NCBI RefSeq assembly: GCF_000152705.1
Contig: NZ_CH672413.1
Coordinates: 744,001-808,000 of the forward strand
Reading direction: 5' to 3'
Source of the DNA: Janibacter sp. HTCC2649
GTDB taxonomy: Bacteria > Actinomycetota > Actinomycetes > Actinomycetales > Dermatophilaceae
Length of the DNA stretch: 64,000 nucleotides
This document shows positions 35,321-52,254 of this stretch, piece by piece. The translations under genes were made by a program, and so were the position numbers. The notes beneath the pieces were generated by a model. That model had not been told where the DNA came from. It searched no databases and was given only the letters and a program-made list of their open reading frames with translations. Each line of letters opens with the position of its first letter. The first letter of the stretch is position 1.

Positions 35321-36784
35321 TCACTTCTGGGTCGTGCCGGCAACGTCCTCGTATGCCGGTGCCACCCGGTTCTTCGCGTCACCAATGCGGTGCACGCGCA
35401 GGGCGTTGGTCGAGCCGGGGATGCCGGGGGGCGAGCCGGCGACGATGACGACGATGTCGCCCTCCTGCGCCTTGCCGCAGCCGAGAAGCTCCTCGTCGAC
35501 CTGCATGGCGAACTGGTCGGTGTGGCGTGCCTCGGGGGTGATGAAGGTTTCGACGCCCCAGGTGAGGGCCAGCTGCGAGCGGGTCCACTGGAACGGCGTG
35601 AAGGCGAGCATGGGGATGCGCGGTCGAACGCGGGCCAGGCGCCGGGCACTGTCACCACTCACCGTGAAGCAGATGAGGAACTTGCACCCCAGGAGCTCGC
35701 CGATCTCGGCCGCGGCAGCCGTGACAGCGCCACCCTTGGTGCGCGGCTTGGTGTCGAGGGGCTTGATGCGGCCGAGGCCGTGCTCCTCGGTGTTCTCGAT
35801 GATGCGGGCCATGGTCGTGACGGCCTCGATCGGGTGCGCGCCGACGCTCGTCTCCCCCGAGAGCATGAGCGCGTCGGCCCCGTCGAGGACGGCGTTGGCC
35901 GCGTCGGATGCTTCGGCGCGGGTCGGGCGGCTGTTGGTGATCATCGACTCGAGGACCTGGGTTGCCACGATGACCGGCTTGGCCTGGCGGCGGCCGAGCT
36001 CACACGCCCGCTTCTGGACGAGCGGCACGGTCTCGAGCGGCATCTCGACACCGAGGTCGCCACGCGCCACCATCAGCCCGTCGAAGGCTCGGACGATCTC
36101 GTCGAGGTTGTCGACGGCCTGGGGCTTCTCGATCTTGGCGATGACGGGGATCCGCACGCCCATCTCGTCCATGATCCGGTGGACCGGCTCGATGTCGGCG
36201 GCACTGCGCACGAACGAGAGCGCGATCATGTCGACCCGGATGTCCAGGGCCCAGCGCAGGTCCTCCTCGTCCTTCTCGGACAGGGCCGGGACACTCATTG
36301 CCGCGCCGGGCACGTTGATGCCCTTGTTGTTGCTGAGCACCCCGCCCTCGACGACCTCGCAGAGGATGTCGGTGTCGCTGGACTCGATCACGGTGAGCGC
36401 GAGCTTGCCGTCGTCGATGAGGATCGAGTCACCGGCAGAGACGTCAGCGGGAAGGCCCGCATAGGTCGTGCCGACCTCGTCCTTGGTGCCCTCGACGTCA
36501 CGGTTGGTGATGGTGAACCGCGCACCGTTCTCGAGCATGACGGAGCCGTCCTTGAACCGACCCGTCCGGATCTTGGGGCCCTGGAGGTCGGCGAGGATGC
36601 CGACCGCGTGACCCAGCTCGTCGCTCGCGCGACGCACATCCATGTAGACCTTGGCGTGGTCCTCGAGATCCCCGTGGGAGAGGTTGAATCGGGCCACGTC
36701 CATCCCCGCACGGACCAGCTCACGAAGCTGTGCGGGAGAGGAGGTGGCAGGACCCAGGGTGCAGACGATCTTCGCGCGGCGCAT
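35321..36784 (-). CDS. pyk: Pyruvate kinase
   Basis: 487 residues; converts phosphoenolpyruvate and ADP to pyruvate and ATP in glycolysis. It opens RRAKIVCTLGPATSS, and carries FNLSHG, DLQGPKIRTG, IAKIEKPQAV with the catalytic Lys, and MVARGDLGVE. C-terminal allosteric domain is complete. ATG at 36784. About 43 nt separate it from gltD upstream, so it may be read from its own promoter or from the glt run. Confidence 0.97.
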   Translation of the reverse strand: MRRAKIVCTLGPATSSPAQLRELVRAGMDVARFNLSHGDLEDHAKVYMDVRRASDELGHAVGILADLQGPKIRTGRFKDGSVMLENGARFTITNRDVEGTKDEVGTTYAGLPADVSAGDSILIDDGKLALTVIESSDTDILCEVVEGGVLSNNKGINVPGAAMSVPALSEKDEEDLRWALDIRVDMIALSFVRSAADIEPVHRIMDEMGVRIPVIAKIEKPQAVDNLDEIVRAFDGLMVARGDLGVEMPLETVPLVQKRACELGRRQAKPVIVATQVLESMITNSRPTRAEASDAANAVLDGADALMLSGETSVGAHPIEAVTTMARIIENTEEHGLGRIKPLDTKPRTKGGAVTAAAAEIGELLGCKFLICFTVSGDSARRLARVRPRIPMLAFTPFQWTRSQLALTWGVETFITPEARHTDQFAMQVDEELLGCGKAQEGDIVVIVAGSPPGIPGSTNALRVHRIGDAKNRVAPAYEDVAGTTQK

Positions 36785-36827
36785 GAGCGTCAGCCTATCT
36801 GCGAGAACGGTTGCGCCGTGATGCGGG

Positions 36828-38283
36828 TCACACAGTGAGAGGGCGGTCCGTCGGGTTGACCGGACGCGGCAGGCGCGACGGCTTTCCCGACAGCCAGGCG
36901 TCAACGTGGTGGGCGGCTGCCCGACCCTCGGCGATGGCCCAGACGATGAGCGACTGACCGCGACCGGCGTCGCCAGCCACGAACACACCGGGCACCGTCG
37001 ACATGTAGTCCGACCCGCGACGCACGTTGGAACGCTCGTCGAGCTCGACACCGAGCTGGGCCACGAGGGTTTCGGTCTGCGGGCCGAGGAAGCCCATGGC
37101 GAGCAGCACGAGCTGCGCCGGGATGACCTTCTCGGTGTCCTCGACCGGCTCGAAGCCGTTCTCGCCGCGACGCACCTCGTGCACGCGCAGGCCGCTGACG
37201 CGACCCTCGTCGTCGGAGACGACCTCCTGGGTGCTCACGGCATACAGGCGTTCACCGCCCTCCTCGTGCGCCGAAGCGACACGGAAGGTCATGGGGTAGG
37301 TCGGCCACGGCTGACCCGGGGCGCGGTCCTCCCCCGGCTGCGGCATGATCTCGAGGCTCGTGACGGACTTCGCGCCCTGACGGTGCGAGGTGCCGATGCA
37401 GTCGGCTCCGGTGTCTCCACCACCGATGACGATGACGTCCTTGCCCTCGGCAGTCACCTGACCGTCAACGGTCTCGCCGAGGGACACGCGGTTCGCGGGC
37501 GGGAGGAAGTCCATGGCCTGGAGGACACCACTGGCCTCGTGGCGGCCCGGCACTTCGAGGTCACGCGGCACCGTGGCGCCCATGGCGATGACGACCGCGT
37601 CGTAGCGGGCACGGAGCTGCTCCCACGTGACATCGGCACCGACATCGACCGAGCTGCGAAAACGGGTGCCCTCGGACTGCATCTGCTGGAGGCGACGGTC
37701 GACGACCGACTTCTCCATCTTGAACTCGGGGATGCCGTAGCGGAGCAGACCACCGGGGCGGTCGGCGCGCTCGTAGACCGCGACGGTGTGGCCGGCGCGG
37801 GTGAGCTGCTGCGCGGCGGCGAGTCCTGCCGGGCCGGAGCCGACCACGGCGACGGTCTTGCCCGAGAGGCGCTCCGGCGGACGAGGCGTGACTCCCCCGT
37901 CGGCGAAGGCCTTCTCGATCGTCGTGACCTCGACCTGCTTGATCGTCACGGCGGGCTGGTTGATGCCCAACACGCACGCGGTCTCGCAGGGCGCGGGGCA
38001 GAGACGACCGGTGAACTCGGGGAAGTTGTTGGTCGCGTGGAGCCGCTCGATGGCGTTGCGCCAGTCACCCTTCCAGGCGAGGTCGTTCCACTCGGGGATG
38101 AGGTTGCCGAGCGGGCAGCCGCTGTGGCAGAAGGGGATGCCGCAGTCCATGCAGCGTCCGGCCTGCGTCTGCAGCTGGCCGAGCTCCTGCTCCTCGTAGA
38201 CCTCGCGCCAGTCCTTGATGCGCACCGGCACGGGGCGACGAGCCGGGAGCTCACGCTCGCGGTTCTTGAGAAAGCCTTGGGGG

Positions 38284-38291
<8 letters not shown>
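36828..38291 (-). CDS. gltD: Glutamate synthase, small (beta) subunit
   Basis: 487 residues, NADPH-oxidising iron-sulphur flavoprotein subunit of glutamate synthase. Two N-terminal Cys clusters ([13 protein letters not shown] and CPAPCETAC) and two dinucleotide folds ([27 protein letters not shown]) are present. GTG at 38291 overlaps the gltB stop by 8 nt and has a GGAGG box inside gltB. Forms a complex with GltB. Confidence 0.97.
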
Positions 38292-42828
<4,537 letters not shown>

Positions 42829-42933
42829 GTCGGGTCACCGTCCTCAGGGAGTCGGGGCCGGGCTCGCGAGGACGCGAGGATCCGGGCACAGAAAGGTCAT
42901 CGGACGCGGACAGCGGTGGCCACGTTTCGACGG

Positions 42934-42939
42934 ATGCTA
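42934..42939 (-). promoter_or_regulatory. Possible -10 box of the glt operon
   Basis: TAGCAT on the minus strand lies about 106 nt upstream of the gltB start, in the 146-nt gap after lgt. No convincing -35 box. The rest of the gap is GC-rich with no other signal I can support. Confidence 0.35.
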
Positions 42940-42974
42940 TCCCACGTCCGTCTTGCAATGCGAGCGGACGTATC

Positions 42975-43835
42975 TCACATCGTGGATGGTTGGGGTGTGG
43001 CCGCGGCCTTGGTCCGGGCCCGTCGACCCGTGTGGACCACGATCGCGATGCCGATGAGGAACACGATGATGCTGGTCCAGACGTTGAGGCGCTGCCCCAG
43101 GATGAGCTCGGCCTCGTCGGTGCGCATCTTCTCGATGATGATCCGGCCGATCGGATAGCCCGCGATGTAGAGCCCGAAGAGCTGCCCGGGGGCCAGTTTC
43201 CGGCGGCGCTCGATGAGCAGCAGGACCACGGCGAGGAGCATGACGAAGATGGCTTCGTAGAGGAAGGTCGGGTGATAGACGCCCTGGATGATGGCGTCAC
43301 CGTTGGCGTCGGTGACGGCGCGACCGGCCGAGGCGTCCCACTTGTGGATCTCGAGGCCCCAGGGCAGGTCGGTCGGTCCGCCGTAGAGCTCGTTGTTGAA
43401 CCAGTTGCCCCAGCGGCCGATGCCCTGGGCGACCGCGATGCCGGGTGCGGCTGCGTCGGCGAAGTCGAGATATCTCACACCGACCCGGCGGCAGCCGAAC
43501 CACGCGCCCAGCGCACCGAGAGCGACAGCCCCCCAGATACCGAGGCCGCCTTCCCAGATCTTGAGCGCATCGATGGGGTGGCCGTCCTTGCCCCAGTAGG
43601 GCTCCGGCGTCGTGATGACGTGATAGAGACGCCCGCCGATGATGCCGGACACGACGGCGTATGCCGCGACGTCGAGTGCCTGCCCCGGCTCACCTCCGCG
43701 GTCGCGGAGCCGGCGATCCGTGGCCCAGACGGCGACGACGATGCCGAGAAGGATGCACAGGGCGTAGCCGCGGATCGGCAGCGGTCCGAGGTGCAGGACG
43801 CCCGCCGTGGGGCTCGGCATGCTGGCTGGGAACAT
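42975..43835 (-). CDS. lgt: Prolipoprotein diacylglyceryl transferase
   Basis: 286 residues with seven transmembrane helices. Transfers diacylglycerol from phosphatidylglycerol to the lipobox Cys of prolipoproteins. Signature GRWGNWFNNELYG (about 135-147) is present, as is GGRLYHV near 66. ATG at 43835 overlaps the stop of the DsbA-like gene by 1 nt (TGATG). A second ATG five codons downstream is the alternative start. Confidence 0.96.
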   Translation of the reverse strand: MFPASMPSPTAGVLHLGPLPIRGYALCILLGIVVAVWATDRRLRDRGGEPGQALDVAAYAVVSGIIGGRLYHVITTPEPYWGKDGHPIDALKIWEGGLGIWGAVALGALGAWFGCRRVGVRYLDFADAAAPGIAVAQGIGRWGNWFNNELYGGPTDLPWGLEIHKWDASAGRAVTDANGDAIIQGVYHPTFLYEAIFVMLLAVVLLLIERRRKLAPGQLFGLYIAGYPIGRIIIEKMRTDEAELILGQRLNVWTSIIVFLIGIAIVVHTGRRARTKAAATPQPSTM

Positions 43836-44608
43836 CACTTGGTGGCCGCTTCGACGGCCGCCGTGAGAGCGGCCGCGTCGGACACCTGGTTGAAGTCGAC
43901 CTTCGCACCTGCGAGCAGGACCGTCGGGGTCCCGGTGATGCCGGCCCTGTTCGATGCGTCCTCGGTCGACTGGACGTACTTGGTGTACTTCTTGTCGTTG
44001 ACACAGGTCGTCCACGTGTCCAGGGCGCTGCCCGAGATCCCCGCCTTCTCGGCGAAGGCCTTGGTCTGGGCCTGCGTCCAGCCCTCCCCCTCCTGCGCGG
44101 GCATGTTGGCGTAGACGTCGTCGTGGAACGGCTGGAACGTGCCGGCGTCAGCAGCACACATCGCGGCGTTGCCCATCGTCAGGGAGTGGGTGGTGCCGGT
44201 GTTGCCGTCGATGATCGTCTTGAGGTGGTACACGAGCTTGATCTTGCCCTGCGCGGCGAGGTCGGTGACCGTGCTGCCCATGATCCGCTCGAACTGCGCG
44301 CAGGCCGGGCACTGGAAATCCTCGTAGACATCGAGGGTCGGCGCACCCGCGGCAAGGGTGACGTCCTTGTTGGCGACGAAGCCCTCACCCATGGCGCCGG
44401 CCGCTGCCGGGACCGCGGTGCTCGTCCCCACCCGGTCCTGCTTCTTCTCCTGGGCAATGACCACTCCCCCGACGACCGCGATGATCGCGACGACGACGAC
44501 CACGGCGGCGACGATGATCTTGCTGACGCCGGCGCCGTTGTCGTTCTTGCGGGCCGCCTCGATCTTCGCCTGGCGCGCGCTGGCCGGGCCTGTCATCTTT
44601 TTCGCCAT
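43835..44608 (-). CDS. Membrane-anchored DsbA-family thiol-disulphide oxidoreductase
   Basis: 257 residues: a basic N-terminus, one transmembrane segment (about 32-52), then an external thioredoxin-fold domain with active site CPAC (DFQCPACAQFE) and the cis-Pro TGTPTVLL. Such proteins oxidise exported proteins, including substrates of mycobacterial DsbA-like enzymes. ATG at 44608 is chosen because a GGAG box lies about 8 nt upstream. The MauE/DoxX-like membrane protein next to it may serve as its electron partner. Confidence 0.9.
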   Translation of the reverse strand: MAKKMTGPASARQAKIEAARKNDNGAGVSKIIVAAVVVVVAIIAVVGGVVIAQEKKQDRVGTSTAVPAAAGAMGEGFVANKDVTLAAGAPTLDVYEDFQCPACAQFERIMGSTVTDLAAQGKIKLVYHLKTIIDGNTGTTHSLTMGNAAMCAADAGTFQPFHDDVYANMPAQEGEGWTQAQTKAFAEKAGISGSALDTWTTCVNDKKYTKYVQSTEDASNRAGITGTPTVLLAGAKVDFNQVSDAAALTAAVEAATK

Positions 44609-44650
44609 GGTGCTCGGCTCCTTGGGCAATGCGGTGGTGGGAGGTGAGGG

Positions 44651-45130
44651 TCAGGTGGGCTGCGCGGCCGAGCCGAACAACACGCGTTCGAGGGAGAAGA
44701 GGGACTTCGGGCGCCAGGAGAGCCACACACCGCACGCGAGCAGCCCGAGATCCTCAAGGATGCGCGGCAGGTAGGACGTCTGGTCGGCGCTCACCGTGCC
44801 GCCACCGCCGAAGCAGCCGCAGTCGATGGTCAGGCCACGCGCCCAGGCCTGGGCGATGCCGATGATGAACGCCACGAGCAGCAGCGACGTGATGACCGCC
44901 GATGCCCGGGTGAAGAGCCCGAGGATGAGCAGCAGCCCGAGGATGATCTCCACGATCGGCAGGGCATAACCGACGTAGGCCGCGAGGTCGTGTGGGAGGA
45001 CCTGGTAGGCCTGCGTGGCGGTGGCCAGGGCTTCGGGGGTGGTGACCTTGAGGGCACCGGCGACGAGGAAGACTGCGCCGAGGACGAGACGGGCGATCAG
45101 CCCGAGGCCGTCCGCGACACGAGTGCTCAC
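44651..45130 (-). CDS. MauE/DoxX-family redox membrane protein
   Basis: 159 residues with four transmembrane helices and a cytoplasm- or membrane-edge Cys motif CGCFGGGG. MauE-type proteins cooperate with DsbA/thioredoxin-like partners, and such a partner is encoded just downstream. GTG start overlaps the trpA stop (GTGA). Confidence 0.87.
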   Translation of the reverse strand: MSTRVADGLGLIARLVLGAVFLVAGALKVTTPEALATATQAYQVLPHDLAAYVGYALPIVEIILGLLLILGLFTRASAVITSLLLVAFIIGIAQAWARGLTIDCGCFGGGGTVSADQTSYLPRILEDLGLLACGVWLSWRPKSLFSLERVLFGSAAQPT

Positions 45131-45935
45131 CTCGCTCCTTCCCTCACTCCCCTGGCCAGATCAGTCGTCAACTCGCGCAACGCGTCGAGGCGGGCCCCGA
45201 GTTCCCCGTCACCGCTGAGAGTTCTGACGAAGGCGGTGCCGACGATGACGCCGTCGGCGTACTGGGCCAGCTCTGCGGCCTGGTCACCGTTGGAGACACC
45301 GAGGCCGACGCACACGGGCAGGTCGGTGACGTCCTTCGTCCGGTCGACGAGCTCGCGGGCCGAGGAGCCGACGCTGGTCCTCTCCCCCGTGACCCCCATT
45401 GTCGAGGCGGCGTAGACGAAACCTCGGCAGGCGTGGGTGACGCGGGACAGGCGCTCCGGTGTGGAGCTCGGCGCGACGAGGAAGACGCGATCAAGGCCCT
45501 CGCGCTCGCTGGCTGCGATCCACTCGTCCGCCTCGTCGGGGATGAGGTCCGGCGTGATGAGACCGGCGCCGCCAGCGGCAGCCAGCTCCGCGGCATACCG
45601 ATCGACTCCACGACGAAGGATGAGGTTCCAGTAGCTCATGACGAGCGCGGGAGCGCCGGCGGCGCGAACCGCCTGCGTCGCGCGGAACCCGTCGGCGACG
45701 TGGCTGCCAACAGCGAGGGCAGTCTCGACGGCGTGCTGGATGACAGGGCCGTCCATGAGCGGATCGGAGTACGGGAGACCGACTTCGACGATGTCGACGC
45801 CGCACTCGACCATCGCCACCATGGCGCGGATCGAGCCCTCGACGTCGGGGAAGCCGACCGGAAGATAGCCGATGAGCGCAGCGCGCCCCTCTGCCTTGCA
45901 CTTCGCGAGGACGTCACTGACGCCAAGATTCGCGC

Positions 45936-45939
<4 letters not shown>
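45127..45939 (-). CDS. trpA: Tryptophan synthase alpha chain
   Basis: 270 residues; cleaves indole-3-glycerol phosphate. The catalytic Glu is in [21 protein letters not shown] (about 48-55), and Asp is in [13 protein letters not shown] start overlaps the trpB stop (GTGA). Confidence 0.97.
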
Positions 45940-47185
<1,246 letters not shown>

Positions 47186-47189
<4 letters not shown>

Positions 47190-47983
47190 GCGGGGCTCCC
47201 TGCGCCGGCCGCGATGATGTCGCGGACGGCCACCGACGGGTCCACGCCTCGCACGAGCGTCTCGCCGACGAGCACGGCCTGAGCGCCCTGGGCGGCATAC
47301 ATGGCTGCATCCTCTGCGCCACGGATGCCGGACTCGGCCACGGTGACGATCCCCGGAGGGATGAGCGGCACGAGACGCGAGAAGGTGTCGGGGTGGATCT
47401 CGAGGGTCTTGAGGTTGCGGGCGTTGACCCCGATGACCCGGGCGCCAGCATCGACGGCACGCTGCGTCTCACCCTCGTCGTGGACCTCGACGAGTGCTGT
47501 CATGCCGAGGTCGTGGGCGAGGCTGTGCATGCGGACGAGCTCCTCGTCGGTGAGTGAGGCGACGATGAGCAGGATGATGTCGGCACCATGCGCGCGGGCT
47601 TCCCACAGCTGGTAGTCCGTGACCATGAAGTCCTTGCGCAACACCGGGATCGACACGGCGGAGCGCACGGCATCGAGGTCGTCGAGGCTGCCTCCGAAAC
47701 GGCGCTGCTCGGTGAGCACGCTGATGGCAGTGGCGCCGGCCTCGGCGTAGGTACGAGCGAGGAACGCAGGATCCGGGATGTCGGCGAGGGCACCCTTGCT
47801 GGGGCTGGCCCGCTTAACCTCGGCAATGAGCGAGAGGCCGTCGGCGCGCAGCCGCTCCTCGGCGTCAATGGCACCGGGGAGCTCGGAGATCGCTCGCTCG
47901 AGATCATCGAGACTGACCCGCTCGGCCCGGACAGCAAGGTCTTCGCGCACACCGGCGACGATGGCGTCGAGCACGGTGGTCAT
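47186..47983 (-). CDS. trpC: Indole-3-glycerol phosphate synthase
   Basis: 265-residue TIM barrel. [13 protein letters not shown] (catalytic Lys/Glu, about 52), VLRKDFMV and [10 protein letters not shown] are all present. The ATG at 47983 gives the family N-terminus ([16 protein letters not shown]). Monofunctional, without a fused TrpF. Confidence 0.96.
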
Positions 47984-47993
47984 CGGCGCCGGC

Positions 47994-48227
47994 TCAGGAG
48001 AGGTTGGTGTCGCGGCGCGCGATGTCGCCATTGATGCCGTAGCCCGCGAGGGCCAACACCTTGCCCGCGACGAGCCCGACGATCACGAGCACGGCGCCGC
48101 CGACGAACAGCGGGACGTTGGGGAAGATCATCGCGATGGCCATGATGGCCGAAGCGACGAGCACGGTGCCCACCATGACCCAGGCCGCCACGCTGTTGCC
48201 GTGGTTGTCGTCGTCGTGCTCAGCCAT
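47994..48227 (-). CDS. HGxxPAAW-family small membrane protein
   Basis: 77 residues with two transmembrane helices. It opens [17 protein letters not shown], the actinobacterial HGxxPAAW motif (with Val in the Pro position), a family encoded beside trp genes. ATG at 48227 is fixed by a GGGAGG box 5 nt upstream. Function unknown. Confidence 0.8.
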   Translation of the reverse strand: MAEHDDDNHGNSVAAWVMVGTVLVASAIMAIAMIFPNVPLFVGGAVLVIVGLVAGKVLALAGYGINGDIARRDTNLS

Positions 48228-48267
48228 GAATGCCTCCCGAAAAGATGTGAGTTCGCGCGTCATTGTG

Positions 48268-48840
48268 TCAGGTTCGCGGTGTCTGACCGACATCGGTGGG
48301 GTCGTCTCCGGCGGTGAGCTGGTCCCAGTCGCTCTCCGGCGCGCGACCGGGTGCCTCGTAGCGGGACGACAGCCCGGGGGCGACGCGACGCACCCGCGTC
48401 AGGCCGGCGAGAGCAAGGCCAGCCACAACGAATCCGAGCAGGGCGACCCAGGGCCAGGCATTGACGCTCGAGTGGGTCTCCAGGGAGCCGGTGCGGCCGG
48501 CCGCCGCCGCGGCGATCGGCCCCAGGACCGACCCTGGGTCGAGGAGCACTCGGGCGACGCTCGCGATCCCGGTCACCACGGCCAGGGCGGTGAGGACGAG
48601 AGCGACGATGCGGGCCCGCGGCCCGGCAGTGGCCGACGCCACGGCACCGGCGACGACGACGAGAGCCAGGGCGACGACTCCCCCGGCTGCCTGCGCCCCG
48701 GTCGCATCCACCGACCTGGCACCGAGGACGACGTCGTCAACGGACCCGGTCAGCCAGGTGCGCGAAGCCACGACGACCACAAGGAACGCGCCAAGGATGA
48801 CGAGGAGAACGAGAACGCCGCGGCGCCGCAGGGCGTTCAC
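48268..48840 (-). CDS. Trp biosynthesis-associated membrane protein (TIGR02234-like)
   Basis: 190 residues with four transmembrane helices, an external WLTGSVDD loop and a hydrophilic tail. Position between trpE and trpC, length and topology fit the actinobacterial TIGR02234 family. GTG at 48840 overlaps the trpE stop (GTGA). Function unknown; a transport or assembly role is inferred. Confidence 0.8.
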   Translation of the reverse strand: MNALRRRGVLVLLVILGAFLVVVVASRTWLTGSVDDVVLGARSVDATGAQAAGGVVALALVVVAGAVASATAGPRARIVALVLTALAVVTGIASVARVLLDPGSVLGPIAAAAAGRTGSLETHSSVNAWPWVALLGFVVAGLALAGLTRVRRVAPGLSSRYEAPGRAPESDWDQLTAGDDPTDVGQTPRT

Positions 48841-50405
48841 GGCACTCTCCTGAGGGCCGAGGCCGTTGCCACGGCACGCAGCACCGCCGTGGCCTTGGCA
48901 ATGCACTCCTGGTGTTCGGTGCGCGGGACCGAGTCGGCGACGATGCCCGCACCGGCCTGGACGTGAGCGGTTCCGCCGTCGATGAGGGCGGTGCGGATGG
49001 CAATGGCCATGTCGAGGTCTCCGTGGAAGTCGAGGTAGCCGACGACGCCGCCATAGACCCCACGGCGCGAGGGCTCGTAGCCCTCGATGAGCGCCAGCGC
49101 CCGCGGCTTGGGCGCGCCCGAGAGCGTGCCGGCCGGGAAGGTCGACACGAGCACGTCATAGGCCCGCACACCGGCACGCAGCTGCCCCACCACGGTGGAC
49201 TCGAGGTGCATGACGTGGCTGTAGCGGCGCACGTCCATGAACTCGACGACGTCGACCGTGCCCGGCTGGCAGACCCGTCCGAGGTCGTTGCGGCCGAGGT
49301 CGACGAGCATGACGTGCTCGGAGCGCTCCTTGGGGTCGGCGAGGAGGTCCTCGGCCAGACGCACGTCATCCTCGGGCGACTTGCCACGAGGCCTCGACCC
49401 CGCGATGGGGTGCGTGATCGCCTGCGTCCCCGTCACCTTGACGAGCGCCTCCGGCGAACTACCGACGACGTCGTATGCCGTGCCGTCGGGTCGCGTGAAC
49501 CGGAACAGGTACATGTAGGGGCTGGGGTTGCCCGCACGCAGGGCGCGGTAGACGTCCAGCGCGTCGGCGGGACACGGCATCGAGAAGCGCTGTGAGAGAA
49601 CGACCTGGAAGACCTCGCCAGCGCGGATGTCCTCCTTGGCGTTCTCGACGATCTGCTCGTACTCGTCTCGCGTGAGGTTGGTGCTGACCGTCTCCAGCGC
49701 CTTGTCGACGACGTCGGTCTCGACGAGCGACACCGTGCTGTCGGCGCTCGCGCCCAGGGCCCGGGTCATCGTGTCGAGCCGGGCGACGGCGTCGGCCCAG
49801 GCGTCCTCGACCCGCTCGTCGGTGGCGTCGTAGTTGACGGCGTTGGCGATGAGGAGGACCGAGCCGTCGGTGTGGTCGAGCACGGCGAGGTCGGTGGCGA
49901 GCATCATCGCGATCTCGGGGATGTGCAGGACGTCGGGTGTCGTCGACGGGACCTTCTCCCAACGGCGGACGGCGTCGTAGGAAATCATCCCGACCATGCC
50001 CCCGGTGAGCGGCGGCAGCCCGGGGATCGGGTCGGTCGCGAGCGCAGCAACGGTGTCCCGCAACGCTTCCGTGGCAAGTCCTGTTGTGGGGACACCGACC
50101 GGAGGTTCGCCGATCCAGTGCGCCTCGCCGTCCTTCTCGGTCAGCGTTGCGCGACTGGCGACTCCGACGATCGAGTAGCGCGACCAGACTCCGCCGTGTT
50201 CGGCCGACTCGAGGAGGAAGGTGCCCGGGCGGTTCTGGGCAAGCTTGCGATAGAGACCGACCGGCGTCTCGGCGTCGGCCATGAGGCGGCGCACCACGGG
50301 GATGACCCGTCGTCCCTCGGCGAGCACCGAGAAGAGGTCGAGCGAGGGCCAGGTGGCGCCAAAACTCAGGTCGGGCGAGGGCTGCGGCTGCTCACTGGGG
50401 TTCAC
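48837..50405 (-). CDS. trpE: Anthranilate synthase component I
   Basis: 522 residues; makes anthranilate from chorismate and ammonia or glutamine. Chorismate-binding motifs ([57 protein letters not shown]) are complete. The N-terminal LLES element matches Trp-inhibited forms. GTG at 50405 overlaps the hisI stop. The glutaminase subunit trpG is not in the window. No leader peptide or T-box was seen. Confidence 0.97.
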   Translation of the reverse strand: MNPSEQPQPSPDLSFGATWPSLDLFSVLAEGRRVIPVVRRLMADAETPVGLYRKLAQNRPGTFLLESAEHGGVWSRYSIVGVASRATLTEKDGEAHWIGEPPVGVPTTGLATEALRDTVAALATDPIPGLPPLTGGMVGMISYDAVRRWEKVPSTTPDVLHIPEIAMMLATDLAVLDHTDGSVLLIANAVNYDATDERVEDAWADAVARLDTMTRALGASADSTVSLVETDVVDKALETVSTNLTRDEYEQIVENAKEDIRAGEVFQVVLSQRFSMPCPADALDVYRALRAGNPSPYMYLFRFTRPDGTAYDVVGSSPEALVKVTGTQAITHPIAGSRPRGKSPEDDVRLAEDLLADPKERSEHVMLVDLGRNDLGRVCQPGTVDVVEFMDVRRYSHVMHLESTVVGQLRAGVRAYDVLVSTFPAGTLSGAPKPRALALIEGYEPSRRGVYGGVVGYLDFHGDLDMAIAIRTALIDGGTAHVQAGAGIVADSVPRTEHQECIAKATAVLRAVATASALRRVP

Positions 50406-50773
50406 TGGCCGACCTCCCCGACGACGACGTCCAGGGCGCCCGCGTCGAAGCACGTGCGATCCCCCGTGTGGCAGGCCGCACCGACCTGTTCGACCCGGAC
50501 GAGCAGCGCATCGCCGTCGCAATCGAGTGCGACCGACTTGACGTACTGGGCGTGGCCCGAGGTGTCGCCCTTGCGCCAGTACTCCTGCCGGCTGCGCGAC
50601 CAGAACGTCACGCGACCCTCGCTCAGGGTGCGGCGCACGGCCTCGACGTCCATCCAGCCGAGCATGAGCACCTCACCTGTGTCGTGCTGCTGGATGATCG
50701 CGGCAACGAGGCCTGCGTCATCGAAGCTCAGGCGGTTGGAGACAGCGGGGTCGAGGTCGGGCACGTCCGCCAT
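50402..50773 (-). CDS. hisI: Phosphoribosyl-AMP cyclohydrolase
   Basis: 123 residues; third step of histidine synthesis. [19 protein letters not shown] and the zinc Cys pair ([18 protein letters not shown]) are present. GTGA coupling to trpE links histidine and tryptophan genes. ATG at 50773. Confidence 0.97.
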   Translation of the reverse strand: MADVPDLDPAVSNRLSFDDAGLVAAIIQQHDTGEVLMLGWMDVEAVRRTLSEGRVTFWSRSRQEYWRKGDTSGHAQYVKSVALDCDGDALLVRVEQVGAACHTGDRTCFDAGALDVVVGEVGQ

Positions 50774-50809
50774 TGTGCCGCGCGGGACTTTTGGCGCGAG
50801 GATGGGTCC

Positions 50810-51457
50810 ATGACGGAACCCTCGACCAACATCGCACGCAGGGAGCGTCTCGACCTGTGCGAGACCTTCGAGTCCGTGGGCCCGGACGCACCCACCCTGT
50901 GTATGCCGTGGACCACCCGTGACCTTGCGGCGCACCTCGTCATCCGGGAAGGTCGCCCCGACCTCGCCTCGGGCATCTGGCTGCCCTTCATGGCGGAGCG
51001 GACCGAGCGCGAGCAGGCCAAGGTTGCCGCGCAGCCGTGGCCCGCCCTCATCGAGGCCGTGCGCTCGGGGCCGCCGAGCTGGCACCCGACCCAGCTCGCC
51101 GTCATCGACAACGCCGTCAACCTCGCCGAGATGGTCGTCCACCACGAGGACGTCCTGCGTGGTGACGGCACTCCCGGTCCCCGTCGCGAACCCACGCCCC
51201 ACCTCGAGGCCGCTGCGTGGGCGTTGCTCTCCCGCATGGGACGGCTCCTCTTCCGCAAGGCGCCCGACGGTGTCGAGTTGCACGCGCCCGGCCGTGGCGC
51301 GCTCACCGTCCGCAGTGGCGACGCGACCGTCCACGTGACGGGAGCGCCGCTGGAACTGTTGCTCACGGCATACGGGCGTCGTCAGGTCGCACAGATCGAC
51401 CTGACGGGTGACGACGAGGCCATCGCGCGCTTCGAGACGGCCCGCTTCGGACTCTGA
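50810..51457 (+). CDS. TIGR03085-like metal-binding (DinB/maleylpyruvate-isomerase-fold) protein
   Basis: 215 residues. Opens [22 protein letters not shown] and has the metal-binding-type His in [12 protein letters not shown] and VVHHEDVLR, typical of this actinobacterial family. Function unknown. ATG at 50810. It lies alone on the plus strand between hisI and hisF; its stop abuts the hisF stop (TGATCA), leaving no intergenic space. Confidence 0.85.
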   Translation: MTEPSTNIARRERLDLCETFESVGPDAPTLCMPWTTRDLAAHLVIREGRPDLASGIWLPFMAERTEREQAKVAAQPWPALIEAVRSGPPSWHPTQLAVIDNAVNLAEMVVHHEDVLRGDGTPGPRREPTPHLEAAAWALLSRMGRLLFRKAPDGVELHAPGRGALTVRSGDATVHVTGAPLELLLTAYGRRQVAQIDLTGDDEAIARFETARFGL

Positions 51458-52231
51458 TCAGCGGACGGGGTGGCCGTCGGCGCGCAGTGCGTCCTTGACC
51501 TGCCCGATGGTGAGGTCGCCGAAGTGGAAGACGCTCGCCGCGAGCACTGCGTCGGCACCGGCACGCACTGCCGGCGCGAAGTGCTCGACGGCCCCGGCGC
51601 CACCGCTGGCGATGACGGGGATCGTCACCTCGCGACGCACCCGCGCGATGAGGTCGAGGTCGAAGCCGGCCTTCGTGCCGTCGGCGTCCATCGAGTTGAG
51701 CAGGATCTCGCCGGCGCCGAGCTCGGCTGCGCGCACGCACCATTCGATCGCGTCGAGGCCGGTGCCGGTGCGACCTCCATGGGTCGTCACCTCGACGTCG
51801 TCGCTGACCGTGCCGTCGTTGTTGCGACGCCGCCGCACGTCCGCGGAGAGGACGAGGACCTGCGATCCGAAGCGATCCGCGGTCTCGGCGATGAGTTCGG
51901 GGCGGGCGATGGCGGCGGTGTTGACGCCCACCTTGTCGGCGCCGCTGCGCAGGAGTCGGTCGACGTCGTCGACGGTGCGCACTCCCCCGCCGACGGTGAG
52001 CGGGATGAAGACCTGCTCGGCGGTGCGCCGCACGACGTCATAGGTCGTCGCCCGGTCGCCGCTGCTTGCGGTCACGTCGAGGAAGGTCAGCTCGTCGGCG
52101 CCCTGCTCGCCGTAGGAGCGGGCGAGCTCGACGGGATCGCCGGCGTCCCGCAGGTTCTCGAAGTTCACGCCCTTGACGACGCGTCCGGCATCGACGTCGA
52201 GGCACGGGATGACACGGATGGCGACGCTCAC
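51458..52231 (-). CDS. hisF: Imidazole glycerol phosphate synthase cyclase subunit
   Basis: 257-residue TIM barrel; makes imidazole glycerol phosphate with HisH ammonia. Catalytic Asp in [18 protein letters not shown] and GGVRTVDD and [10 protein letters not shown] are present. GTG start. HisH/hisA are not in the window. Confidence 0.97.
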   Translation of the reverse strand: MSVAIRVIPCLDVDAGRVVKGVNFENLRDAGDPVELARSYGEQGADELTFLDVTASSGDRATTYDVVRRTAEQVFIPLTVGGGVRTVDDVDRLLRSGADKVGVNTAAIARPELIAETADRFGSQVLVLSADVRRRRNNDGTVSDDVEVTTHGGRTGTGLDAIEWCVRAAELGAGEILLNSMDADGTKAGFDLDLIARVRREVTIPVIASGGAGAVEHFAPAVRAGADAVLAASVFHFGDLTIGQVKDALRADGHPVR

Positions 52232-52254
52232 GTGCGCAGGTTATCCGGCAGGGA

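Noticed and set aside
48837-50810. T-box or leader-peptide attenuator before trpE/hisI
   Set aside because: Only 36 nt separate hisI from its divergent neighbour and no Trp/His codon run is seen.
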